The notes beneath the pieces were generated by a model. That model made no database searches. It saw nothing but the letters and a program-made list of their open reading frames with translations, and was not told the DNA's origin. Shown here piece by piece: positions 1 through 6,089 of a stretch of DNA of 27,296 nt. The translations under genes and the position numbers were made by a program. Position 1 is the first letter of the stretch, and every line of letters begins with the position of its first letter. The DNA comes from JBMYQA01 sp049600855 (lineage in GTDB: Bacteria; Bacteroidota; Bacteroidia; Cytophagales; Flammeovirgaceae): positions 1 to 27,296 of the forward strand of contig JBMYQA010000054.1 in NCBI GenBank assembly GCA_049600855.1, written 5' to 3'.

Positions 1-39
1 CCCATGAAGAGTCCACCAAACCAAACGTATGAAATAATA

Positions 40-56
40 CAAAACCTCCTGTTTTG
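40..56 (-). terminator. Short hairpin downstream of the small membrane protein gene
   Basis: CAAAAC (40-45) and GTTTTG (51-56) form a perfect 6-bp stem with a 5-base loop, 15 bases past the stop codon of the minus-strand gene that ends at 72. On the minus strand it is followed by a T-rich but interrupted tail (TATTATTT). It is a plausible weak intrinsic terminator. Nothing else is seen in bases 1-71. Confidence 0.4.
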
Positions 57-71
57 CATTAGCCTATAGTC

Positions 72-287
72 TTAAATATTTTGAAAGCCCAACGGCTTAT
101 TATGCTTATTGTGTAACACTACCTCGGCAGTAGCTTTGTTAGTTGGCTCTTGGCCATTCAATAAATTGACAATGTCTTTTTCGAAAAACGCAACACCAAT
201 AGCGATCATCAATGTAACCATCATTACTAAATAAATGAGGTAGAATTTTGAAACACTTAATGCAAATATTGACTGCTGATTTTCCAT
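72..287 (-). CDS. Small single-pass membrane protein, unknown function (71 aa)
   Basis: I do not recognise this family. From Met at 287 the protein is 71 residues: a short polar N terminus (MENQQSIF), one strong hydrophobic segment at about residues 15-35 (YLIYLVMMVTLMIAIGVAFF), then a polar tail with KHNKPLG near the end. A longer frame runs up to 395. I prefer the start at 287 because an exact TAnnTTTG box on the minus strand (354 to 347) would put transcription start near 340, inside the longer frame, and because the longer N terminus is translated through a C8 homopolymer and looks non-coding. It stands alone on its strand, divergent from the gene at 589. It could be an anchor or a regulatory peptide; no role is assigned. 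Confidence 0.5.
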   Translation of the reverse strand: MENQQSIFALSVSKFYLIYLVMMVTLMIAIGVAFFEKDIVNLLNGQEPTNKATAEVVLHNKHNKPLGFQNI

Positions 288-346
288 TTTTTTAAATTTT
301 CTGCTGAAAGAATCACAAGCGATTAGTATTGCTGTGTTGTATACTA

Positions 347-354
347 CAAATGTA
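347..354 (-). promoter_or_regulatory. Candidate -7 promoter box for the gene ending at 72
   Basis: Read on the minus strand the bases are TACATTTG, an exact match to the Bacteroidota -7 consensus TAnnTTTG. No good -33 TTG lies at the usual spacing. The box sits about 60 bases before the Met at 287 and supports that start over the longer frame. Confidence 0.4.
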
Positions 355-383
355 CGCAGAGATGTTTCATTTAGATTAAAAAA

Positions 384-399
384 GGGGGGGGACAAGGGG
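384..399. repeat. Poly-G tract (G8, then G4)
   Basis: Eight consecutive G (384-391), a 4-base gap, then four G (396-399), in otherwise very AT-rich DNA. Homopolymers of this length are prone to slipped-strand changes. It lies upstream of both divergent promoters and outside the coding regions I prefer. Confidence 0.7.
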
Positions 400-526
400 T
401 GGACAGCTTATTAAAATGCTGCTTTTACTTCAAATAGTACAATTTTATTGCTTTTTTTTCGTAGAAATCCTCAAAAATTACCTGATTTCCGTTTCACAAC
501 ACACCCGTTATTTTTTCGAAAATGAA

Positions 527-534
527 TAGTTTTG
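527..534 (+). promoter_or_regulatory. Candidate -7 box for the 589-1707 operon
   Basis: TAGTTTTG is an exact TAnnTTTG match, 54 bases before the ATG at 589. The -33 region is T-rich (around 507-516) but has no clean TTG. It would drive the membrane-protein/HAD gene pair. Confidence 0.5.
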
Positions 535-588
535 CGCAGGAAAATGCCAAAAAAATGAAATATAAATCAATTTAAAGTAACCGAAACT

Positions 589-1083
589 ATGAAATTTGAA
601 AATGGTGAAGCGTTTCTCACCCAATTAAGAATCATTTTTTACGCTTTATTAGCAGGACCTTTACTGCTTTTCTTCTTTTTAATATTGCAAGAAAAAAATG
701 GCAACTTAAGTGTGTATTGGGAAGTTGGGGATTCGGTTTTGTTCGTTCGATGGAGTATTGGACTTGTTTTAGCTGGCTTAACGGGCTTTGCTTATGTGAT
801 GTACAATAAAAGTTTAGCTGTTGTTAGAGTGCAAGGTAGTTTGAGGGAAAAGTTGCGCCAGTATTGGGCTGTAAATATGAAGAAATACGTGTTAATGAGT
901 GCCTCGTGTATACTTGCTTTGTTTGCGCACTTTCTTACCTTAGATCCAATCTTTAAAGCCGTATATATTTTTGTGATGATTATCATGGCGATCAGTAGTC
1001 CTGGACTTTATTCGTTACTCAAAGATTTGAGGGCAAATAGAGAAGAAGCAATTATTCTAAAGAAAAACCTACCTATCCCTTAA
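589..1083 (+). CDS. Four-TM integral membrane protein, unknown function (164 aa)
   Basis: I do not recognise a named family. Four hydrophobic segments are visible at about residues 13-33, 50-71, 99-117 and 122-138. A basic loop (about 73-98, including LREKLRQYW) separates the second and third, and the C-terminal tail is charged (LKDLRANREEAIILKK). This predicts an inner-membrane protein with a cytoplasmic loop and tail. The start fits the promoter box at 527-534. The stop lies six bases before the HAD gene at 1090, so the two genes are probably co-transcribed. No catalytic motif is seen, and the function is open. Confidence 0.75.
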   Translation: MKFENGEAFLTQLRIIFYALLAGPLLLFFFLILQEKNGNLSVYWEVGDSVLFVRWSIGLVLAGLTGFAYVMYNKSLAVVRVQGSLREKLRQYWAVNMKKYVLMSASCILALFAHFLTLDPIFKAVYIFVMIIMAISSPGLYSLLKDLRANREEAIILKKNLPIP

Positions 1084-1089
1084 GAAACG

Positions 1090-1707
1090 ATGAAACAGTA
1101 TAAAAACATCATTTTTGATTTAGGCGGCGTAATCATCAATTTAGATTACCAGGCTACTACCAATGCCTTTACCAAGCTATGTGGTAGGGATATGAGTGAA
1201 GTCTACAGTCAAAAAAGGCAAGACCCGATATTTGATGATATTGAAACGGGGAAAATTAGTCCGCATGAATTTCGAGAGGGCTTAAAGCAATTATTCAATT
1301 TTGAAGCAAGTCACGACCAGATTGATGCCGTTTGGAACGCCCTCTTACTTGATATTCCTCCAAGTCGGATTGATTTATTGAAGCAGTTAAAAGCACAAAA
1401 GCGAATTTTTCTACTCAGTAATACCAATGCGATTCACAAAATTGCTTTTGAACGAATCTTAAAAAAAGCAACAGGAATCCCGAAACTAGATCCGTTGTTT
1501 GAAAAAGCCTATTACTCTCATGAGCTGAATGATCGAAAGCCGAATGTGAGCATATTTGAGCGTGTAATTGATGAAAATGCGCTCAATCCTGCTGAAACAC
1601 TCTTTATCGACGATAGTGCCCAACACATTATTGGTGCGAAGCAGGCGGGCTTACATGCTTATCACCTCACTGCACCAACTACGATTTTGGACTTAGGTTT
1701 GGTATAG
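1090..1707 (+). CDS. HAD-superfamily phosphatase, subfamily IA (205 aa)
   Basis: This is a cytoplasmic haloacid-dehalogenase-fold hydrolase, probably a phosphatase for a small phosphorylated metabolite. Motif I is FDLGGVI with the nucleophile Asp10; the second position of the usual DxD is Gly, as in the YihX group (FDLGNV). Motif II is FLLSN (Ser110, Asn111), motif III is the Lys150 of DRKPN, and motif IV is FIDDS (Asp174, Asp175). The helical cap lies at about residues 18-95. The length, just over 200 residues, is normal for HAD-IA variant 3 enzymes. YihX acts on alpha-D-glucose-1-phosphate, but the substrate here cannot be read from sequence. It is the second gene of the unit starting at 589, and a strong hairpin begins at its stop codon. 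Confidence 0.9.
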   Translation: MKQYKNIIFDLGGVIINLDYQATTNAFTKLCGRDMSEVYSQKRQDPIFDDIETGKISPHEFREGLKQLFNFEASHDQIDAVWNALLLDIPPSRIDLLKQLKAQKRIFLLSNTNAIHKIAFERILKKATGIPKLDPLFEKAYYSHELNDRKPNVSIFERVIDENALNPAETLFIDDSAQHIIGAKQAGLHAYHLTAPTTILDLGLV

Positions 1708-1736
1708 CCAAGCCTTAATTTTTGTTAAGTGCTTGG
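1708..1736 (+). terminator. Hairpin immediately after the HAD gene
   Basis: CCAAGC-CTTAA (1708-1718) pairs with TTAAG-t-GCTTGG (1725-1736): eleven base pairs, one bulged T and a TTTTTG loop. It starts at the base after the TAG stop. A T7 run follows only about 16 bases later (from 1753), so this is a 3'-end hairpin rather than a textbook intrinsic terminator. Confidence 0.55.
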
Positions 1737-1766
1737 ACATAATTAAGTATAGTTTTTTTCAATGTA

Positions 1767-1844
1767 TTTTTTGCTGTAGTTAGGCAAAAAATGCAGTCCT
1801 AGCAGCGCTAAGGCAATATTTTTTAACGACACTACAGTAAAAAA
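1767..1844. repeat. Nested imperfect palindrome in the lptB upstream region
   Basis: Outer arms TTTTTTGCTGTAGT (1767-1780) and ACTACAGTAAAAAA (1831-1844) pair over 14 positions with one G-T wobble. Inside them AAAAAAT (1786-1792) can pair with ATTTTTT (1818-1824), and CCTAGC (1798-1803) with GCTaAGG (1807-1813). It could be a bidirectional terminator, a REP-like element or a structured RNA. Confidence 0.55.
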
Positions 1845-1853
1845 AACAAAGAA

Positions 1854-1915
1854 ATAAGCTATAAATAATTGTGTTTAAGCACTTATAGACAATTCAATGG
1901 TGTTCGATAGCTTAT
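1854..1915. repeat. Palindrome overlapping the lptB promoter spacer
   Basis: ATAAGCTAT (1854-1862) and ATAGCTTAT (1907-1915) are a perfect 9-bp inverted repeat. Within it AATTGT (1867-1872) pairs with ACAATT (1889-1894), and TAAG (1876-1879) with CTTA (1882-1885). The right outer arm falls between the candidate -33 and -7 elements of the lptB promoter, so it could be an operator. Confidence 0.5.
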
Positions 1916-1925
1916 AATTTTCTAT

Positions 1926-1933
1926 TAGCTTTG
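1926..1933 (+). promoter_or_regulatory. Candidate -7 box for lptB
   Basis: TAGCTTTG is an exact TAnnTTTG match 25 bases before the lptB ATG. TTCG at 1903-1906, a one-mismatch -33 element, lies at the normal 19-base spacing. Confidence 0.6.
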
Positions 1934-1958
1934 ATCACTTAGCAAGCAAATTACAACC

Positions 1959-2690
1959 ATGGTTTTAAAAGGGGAAAATCTAGTCAAGAAATATAAAAAG
2001 CGTACGGTAGTAAAAGGAGTGTCTATCGAGGTAAATCAAGGGGAGATTGTAGGATTATTAGGGCCGAATGGGGCTGGAAAAACGACTACATTTTACATGA
2101 TTGTGGGGTTGATTAAGCCGAATGAAGGAAATGTATACTTAGATCAAGAAGACGTGACCGCCCTCCCAATGTTTCGGCGAGCACGACTTGGGGTTGGCTA
2201 TTTGGCGCAAGAAGCTTCTGTTTTTCGAACCTTGACGGTAGAAGAAAATATTTTGGCTCCCTTACAGTTGACAAATCTGAGCAAGCAAGCACAAGTCGAA
2301 AAAATGGAATCTTTGTTAGAAGAGTTTAGTTTGACACATGTGCGGAAAAATTTAGGAATGGTGCTATCTGGTGGAGAACGAAGAAGAACAGAAATTGCGC
2401 GTGCCCTTGCTGTTGATCCCAAGTTTGTCTTGCTCGATGAGCCCTTTGCAGGAGTAGATCCCATTGCCGTAGAAGAAATTCAATCCATTGTAGCGAAACT
2501 AAAGCAAAAAAATATTGGTATCTTAATTACCGATCATAATGTAAACGAAACACTTTCCATCACCGATCGCGCTTATTTATTGATTGAGGGGAATATCTTT
2601 AGAACAGGAACGGCCGAGGAACTTGCCGCAGATGAACAGGTAAGGCGTTTATATTTGGGTAAACATTTTGAATTGAAAAGGAAGATTTAA
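1959..2690 (+). CDS. lptB: LPS export ABC transporter ATP-binding protein LptB (243 aa)
   Basis: LptB is the cytoplasmic ATPase that powers extraction of lipopolysaccharide from the inner membrane with LptFG and its passage along the LptC-A-D bridge. Walker A is GPNGAGKT (residues 35-42), the Q-loop is Gln84 in YLAQEASVFR, the signature is LSGGE (136-140) followed by RRRTEIARAL, Walker B is VLLDE (157-161) with catalytic Glu161, and the switch is His193. The YLAQE-SVFR-LTVEENI stretch and the GGERRR signature are typical of LptB rather than of other small ABC ATPases. The length is normal. No other lpt gene is nearby; the next gene, 3 bases downstream, is an alpha/beta hydrolase. The upstream region is unusually rich in inverted repeats. 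Confidence 0.95.
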   Translation: MVLKGENLVKKYKKRTVVKGVSIEVNQGEIVGLLGPNGAGKTTTFYMIVGLIKPNEGNVYLDQEDVTALPMFRRARLGVGYLAQEASVFRTLTVEENILAPLQLTNLSKQAQVEKMESLLEEFSLTHVRKNLGMVLSGGERRRTEIARALAVDPKFVLLDEPFAGVDPIAVEEIQSIVAKLKQKNIGILITDHNVNETLSITDRAYLLIEGNIFRTGTAEELAADEQVRRLYLGKHFELKRKI

Positions 2691-2693
2691 TTT

Positions 2694-3497
2694 ATGAACA
2701 GCTTATTCTTGAAAATACTCATCGGCATCGCCATTATTTACCTCATCATTTGTATCGGCTATTATTTATTTCAAGAAAAAATCATCTTCCATCCAGAAAA
2801 AATCGCCCAAGATTTTAACTATCAATATCCTGTTCCTTATGAAGAGCATTTTTTAAAAACGGATGATGGAGTCAGCATTAATGTCGTACATGCTAAAACG
2901 GAAAATGCTAGCGGTGTCGTTTTATACTTTCATGGAAATGCAGCACATTTATATGAGCTCGGCTATGTGGCAGGCGAGTTAGCTTCATTTGGCTACGATG
3001 TACTGCTTATGGATTACCGCTCTTATGGTAAAAGCACTGGGAAATTAAGCGAAGAAAACCTGCATAAAGATGCCAGAATGTGCTACAATTGGCTGCTAGA
3101 GCAGTATGATCCTAGCCAAATCATCATCTATGGGCGTTCCATTGGTACAGGAGTGGCTACAAAATTAGCGTCTACGGTACCGCATCAAAAACTCGTGCTG
3201 GAATCTCCCTACTACAGTGTGATAGACTTAGGGCAATATTACACGCCATATTTACCTTACAAACTCTTAGTGCGTTATCCACTCAAGTCAGGGGAATATA
3301 TTCAAAAGGTAACGTCTCCCGTGTTCATCATTCATGGCAAAGAAGATAAAATTGTTCCATTTGCTTCAGGAAAGAAACTAGCGGAAGCTACCCCTAATTT
3401 GGGTAAATTCTATGAATTAGATTATGCGGGGCATAATGACTTAGGACAATTCGATACCTACCATAAAGCCTTAGCAGATGTTTTTTTCAATCACTAA
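2694..3497 (+). CDS. Membrane-anchored alpha/beta hydrolase (267 aa)
   Basis: This is a serine hydrolase of the BEM46/ABHD13-like alpha/beta-hydrolase group. One N-terminal transmembrane segment (about residues 6-26) is followed by the QEKIIFHP motif usual in this group, so the catalytic domain is probably periplasmic. The oxyanion strand is FHGNAAH (79-85), the nucleophile elbow is GRSIG with Ser149, the acid is Asp218 in HGKEDKIVP, and the base is His247 in AGHND. The length is typical. The substrate, perhaps an ester or thioester, is unknown. The gene starts 3 bases after lptB and is probably co-transcribed, which hints at envelope lipid work, but that is inference. Its stop codon lies in a hairpin shared with the convergent gene. 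Confidence 0.88.
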   Translation: MNSLFLKILIGIAIIYLIICIGYYLFQEKIIFHPEKIAQDFNYQYPVPYEEHFLKTDDGVSINVVHAKTENASGVVLYFHGNAAHLYELGYVAGELASFGYDVLLMDYRSYGKSTGKLSEENLHKDARMCYNWLLEQYDPSQIIIYGRSIGTGVATKLASTVPHQKLVLESPYYSVIDLGQYYTPYLPYKLLVRYPLKSGEYIQKVTSPVFIIHGKEDKIVPFASGKKLAEATPNLGKFYELDYAGHNDLGQFDTYHKALADVFFNH

Positions 3498-3508
3498 CGT
3501 TTCGTTAG
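3494..3508. terminator. Hairpin containing both convergent stop codons
   Basis: CTAACG (3494-3499), TTT, CGTTAG (3503-3508) is a perfect 6-bp inverted repeat. The TAA of the plus-strand hydrolase (3495-3497) lies in the left arm, and the TAA of the minus-strand dehydrogenase (3505-3507) lies in the right arm. No T-tract follows on either side. Confidence 0.5.
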
Positions 3509-4878
3509 CCCTGTCTTAAATGATACGCTTTGGGTTGTACAAATGCCCGAATGCCTAAGTAGGATAGGGTAGAACCAAGCCCCGAATTCCCACGCCCCGA
3601 CCAAGGCACATTTGGACTCACTCGATCGCAGCAATTCCAATATACGGTGCCCGTATTTAATTGGCTAAACAGCAATTGGGCGCGTTCTTGATCATTCGAG
3701 AAAATGGCGGAAGTAAGGCCATAAGGTGTATCCTGCATGAGTGATAAGGCTTCCGCATCATCAGCCACTTGTTGAATGCCAATAATAGGTCCAAAAGATT
3801 CTTCTAGCATCACCTGCATGCTGTGGTTCACATCAAGCAAAACGGTGGGTTCAAAGTAATACCCCTTCCGAGCTAGCTTTTTGCCTCCTAATGCAAGTTT
3901 AGCGCCTTTGGCCACCGCATCTTCTACCTGGGCTTGAAGTACAGCTAATTGCGCATTTCGGGTTAAGGGTCCCACAAAGGTTTTTAAATCTGTCGGGTCA
4001 CCAATGGTGTAGTTTTTCACCTCTGCTACAAATGCTTCGACAAACTCCTCATAAATATGTTTATGCACGTAGATGCGTTCCACGGCACAGCAACTTTGCC
4101 CATTATTGTAAAAAGCGCCTTCAGCCGCATTAATTGCCGCTTGTTTGACAGCTTTTACATCATCCATCACATAAAGCGGGTCTTTTCCGCCCAATTCTAA
4201 TTGGACAGGCACGAGTTTAGGAGCCACCGCTTGGGCAATGGACTTTCCTGTTTGGTAAGAACCTGTAAAAAAATAACCATCAAGGTGGATGGAAAGTAAG
4301 GTCTGGCCAACTTCAGCACCTCCAAGAGCAGTATCAAATACATTTTTTGGCACGCCAGCTTCCCACAATAAATCTCGAAACTTTAAACCAGTGAGTGAAG
4401 CAAATTCTGAAGGTTTATAAAGTACGGCATTGCCACTGACTAAGGCATAAAGAAATACATTGAAGCCCACATTATAAGGAAAGTTCCATGCGGAAATATT
4501 ACCAATTACCCCCAATGGTTCGTAGACAATTTTTTCATAAGTATTTCCCGTTTTTACCATCTCTTCTTCCTGCAACCAAATCTCTGCATTTTCTTGCAGA
4601 TGCTCAATCCGATTTTGAGCACCAGTAATCTCATTGATAGATTGCTGAAGCGGTTTGCCCGTTTCAGCGGTCAGAATCTGAGCCAACTCATCGCGCTGTT
4701 GCTGCACTAATTTACCAAACCGCTCAATACAAGCTAGTCGATCTAATACCGTTTTATCTTTCCAACTGGATTGTCCTAGTCGTAACTGTTGTAATTTTTG
4801 CTCAATACTTTCTGGTGTATCTGTTTGAAGGTTTGTAATCAGCTCTTCTGTTGCGGGGTTAATGATCGCTATAGTCAT
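3505..4878 (-). CDS. Aldehyde dehydrogenase family protein, NAD(P)-dependent (457 aa)
   Basis: This enzyme oxidises an aldehyde to a carboxylic acid in the cytoplasm. Catalytic features are Asn132 in WNFP, Lys155 in YKPSE, the general base Glu228 in LELGGKDP, the nucleophile Cys263 in NNGQSCCAVERIY (a second Cys follows at 264), and the ESFGPI loop. The C terminus SGRGNSGLGSTLSYLGIRAF closes the family fold. The length is normal for soluble ALDHs, and the N terminus is intact and begins with the usual INPATEE segment. It resembles succinate-semialdehyde and similar broad-range dehydrogenases, but the substrate cannot be fixed. It is convergent with the hydrolase gene (7-base gap) and divergent from the NmrA relic and dinB-like gene. 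Confidence 0.92.
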   Translation of the reverse strand: MTIAIINPATEELITNLQTDTPESIEQKLQQLRLGQSSWKDKTVLDRLACIERFGKLVQQQRDELAQILTAETGKPLQQSINEITGAQNRIEHLQENAEIWLQEEEMVKTGNTYEKIVYEPLGVIGNISAWNFPYNVGFNVFLYALVSGNAVLYKPSEFASLTGLKFRDLLWEAGVPKNVFDTALGGAEVGQTLLSIHLDGYFFTGSYQTGKSIAQAVAPKLVPVQLELGGKDPLYVMDDVKAVKQAAINAAEGAFYNNGQSCCAVERIYVHKHIYEEFVEAFVAEVKNYTIGDPTDLKTFVGPLTRNAQLAVLQAQVEDAVAKGAKLALGGKKLARKGYYFEPTVLLDVNHSMQVMLEESFGPIIGIQQVADDAEALSLMQDTPYGLTSAIFSNDQERAQLLFSQLNTGTVYWNCCDRVSPNVPWSGRGNSGLGSTLSYLGIRAFVQPKAYHLRQG

Positions 4879-4959
4879 AGAATGGAAAATCTAATCTCAA
4901 TAAATGCTTTATTTTTCGAAAGATATGATAAATTCAAACAGTCTCTAAATATTTCCTTC

Positions 4960-5095
4960 ATGAAAATTGCAGTAATCGCTATTAGTGGTCAACTTGGTGT
5001 ATTAATTCAAGAAATTTGCAGAGTGCAAAGCCACAGGGCGACCGCATCAATCAGTCTTAGCCATGATTCAGGAATATCAAGATCAAGAAAAATAA
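4960..5095 (+). pseudogene. Relic of an NmrA-type NAD(P)-binding oxidoreductase, internally deleted and frameshifted
   Basis: From the ATG at 4960 the frame reads MKIAVIAISGQLGVLI, which matches the beta1 strand and the glycine-containing turn that open NmrA/atypical short-chain dehydrogenase proteins (MKIAVIGATGQLG type). From about 5006 the next frame (+1) is open and reads FKKFAECKATGRPHQ, then SVLAMIQEYQDQEK, ending at TAA 5093-5095. TGRPxxSVxxFIxE is the usual C-terminal end of NmrA-family proteins. The roughly 200 or more residues expected between the ends are missing, so the gene has lost its middle. The in-frame reading of the first part ends at TGA 5101-5103, overlapping the ATG of the DinB gene. 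Similarity is judged by eye. Confidence 0.6.
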
Positions 5096-5099
5096 GCAC

Positions 5100-5549
5100 A
5101 TGAAGGCACATTTTCTTAAGCTATTGGAATATGAAAAATGGGCAAATGATCAGCTCATTGAGTTAACGCAACAAGTGACTCATTTACCGCCAAAAGTCAA
5201 AGCCATCTTTGCTCACTTATTGAATGCCCAACTCATTTGGCATGCTAGATTGACAGGGCAACCCAATGAAGTAAAGGTTTGGGAAGTATCCGAACCCCAT
5301 CAATGGCAACAGCTGAGTGACCAGCATATTCGGCTTTTTCAAACCTATGTAGAAGGAATGTCAGCAGATGATTTCTTGGGAACGATTGAGTATACCAACT
5401 CAAAAGGTGTGATGTATCAATCCAGCATTTATGAGGTATTGACGCATTTAGGAATCCATTCGAGTTATCACAGAGGGCAAATTGTGGTGCTGTTAAGGCC
5501 ATTAGTCGATGCCGTGCCAGCGACTGATTTCATCTTTTTTGTGCGCTAA
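5100..5549 (+). CDS. DinB family protein (149 aa)
   Basis: This is a DinB/YfiT-superfamily four-helix-bundle protein, a group of metal-binding proteins that includes thiol transferases and damage-induced proteins. The N terminus LLEYEKWANDQLI is the usual first helix. His39 (FAHLLNAQLIWHARL) and His120/His124 in HSSYHRGQI form the expected three-His metal site. The length matches the family. The ATG overlaps the stop of the relic frame just upstream (ATGA, 5100-5103), so before the relic decayed the two genes may have been translationally coupled. The cofactor thiol and substrate are unknown. The gap to the next gene is about 73 bases, with no clear terminator. Confidence 0.9.
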   Translation: MKAHFLKLLEYEKWANDQLIELTQQVTHLPPKVKAIFAHLLNAQLIWHARLTGQPNEVKVWEVSEPHQWQQLSDQHIRLFQTYVEGMSADDFLGTIEYTNSKGVMYQSSIYEVLTHLGIHSSYHRGQIVVLLRPLVDAVPATDFIFFVR

Positions 5550-5622
5550 GAGGCTGTTTTGAAATAATTGTTATTGATGACAGTTGCTAAACTTTTTAAG
5601 AAAATTTTGGTTTTACGATTTA

Positions 5623-6078
5623 ATGGATCATTGGAAACAGCCTTATAGCCTTCAATACATCATTTTTATTATGATGTGTGTCATTGGTAGCAGTTGCCAG
5701 CCCAAAGATACTCCGCCATTCATCATAGAAGTAGTTGGAGAAAACTACGAATGGATAATTCGGTATGCAGGCACGGATGGTTTGCTGCACACTGCTGACG
5801 ATAAAATTGGATCGGGAGCCATTTACGCACCTGCAAATAGTCCTGTTCAAATTCATTTAACGAGTCGAGATAACCTTTATTTCTGGTTTTTAAATGAATT
5901 TGATCAAAAAGGTTTGGCCATGATTGATCGAGAAGAGTTGCTCACTTTTAAAACAAATGGAGTAGGGGAGTTTCCGGTTGAAGCAGATCAATTCTGTGGC
6001 TTTTCGCATGAATCGTTGCACATCAACTTTGTGGTGCTTGAGAGTGAGGAGTTTATGCAGCAAATTCAAAAGAAGTAG
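5623..6078 (+). CDS. COX2-like cupredoxin-fold lipoprotein-type protein with a degenerate CuA site (151 aa)
   Basis: A hydrophobic N-terminal segment (about residues 10-24) ends in IGSSC with Cys25, a weak lipobox, so this is probably an envelope lipoprotein. The body resembles the periplasmic domain of cytochrome c oxidase subunit II: GENYEWIIRYAGTDG matches the W-rich strand and YPGxDG, followed by a TADD segment, an LTSRDNLYFWF strand, and QFCGFSHESL at the CuA loop. Against the canonical ligands (His; Cys-x3-Cys with a Glu between; His; Met) I read Tyr86, Ala121, Gln123, Cys125, His129 and Leu132, so only one Cys and one His remain. It lacks the second TM helix of COX2. I chose the ATG at 5623; an upstream TTG at 5584 adds only an untypical leader. 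It is convergent, 11 bases apart, with the T9SS substrate gene. Confidence 0.7.
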   Translation: MDHWKQPYSLQYIIFIMMCVIGSSCQPKDTPPFIIEVVGENYEWIIRYAGTDGLLHTADDKIGSGAIYAPANSPVQIHLTSRDNLYFWFLNEFDQKGLAMIDREELLTFKTNGVGEFPVEADQFCGFSHESLHINFVVLESEEFMQQIQKK

Positions 6079-6089
6079 TTGCAGGGAAA

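Larger units (their letters stand above)
288..588. other. Divergent intergenic region with poly-G tract
   Basis: This 301-base gap separates the divergent genes at 287 and 589. It holds a -7 box for each direction (347-354 minus, 527-534 plus) and an 8-base G run (384-391) followed within four bases by GGGG (396-399). The rest is A/T-rich without a convincing ORF. Confidence 0.6.

Noticed and set aside
4798..4959. Upstream half of an ORF running 4798-5103
   Set aside because: It is antisense to the dehydrogenase start and Cys-rich without any domain. Only the part from the ATG at 4960 resembles a protein family.
5584..5622. TTG start for the COX2-like protein
   Set aside because: It adds 13 residues before a good ATG start; the hydrophobic segment and Cys25 spacing fit a start at 5623.
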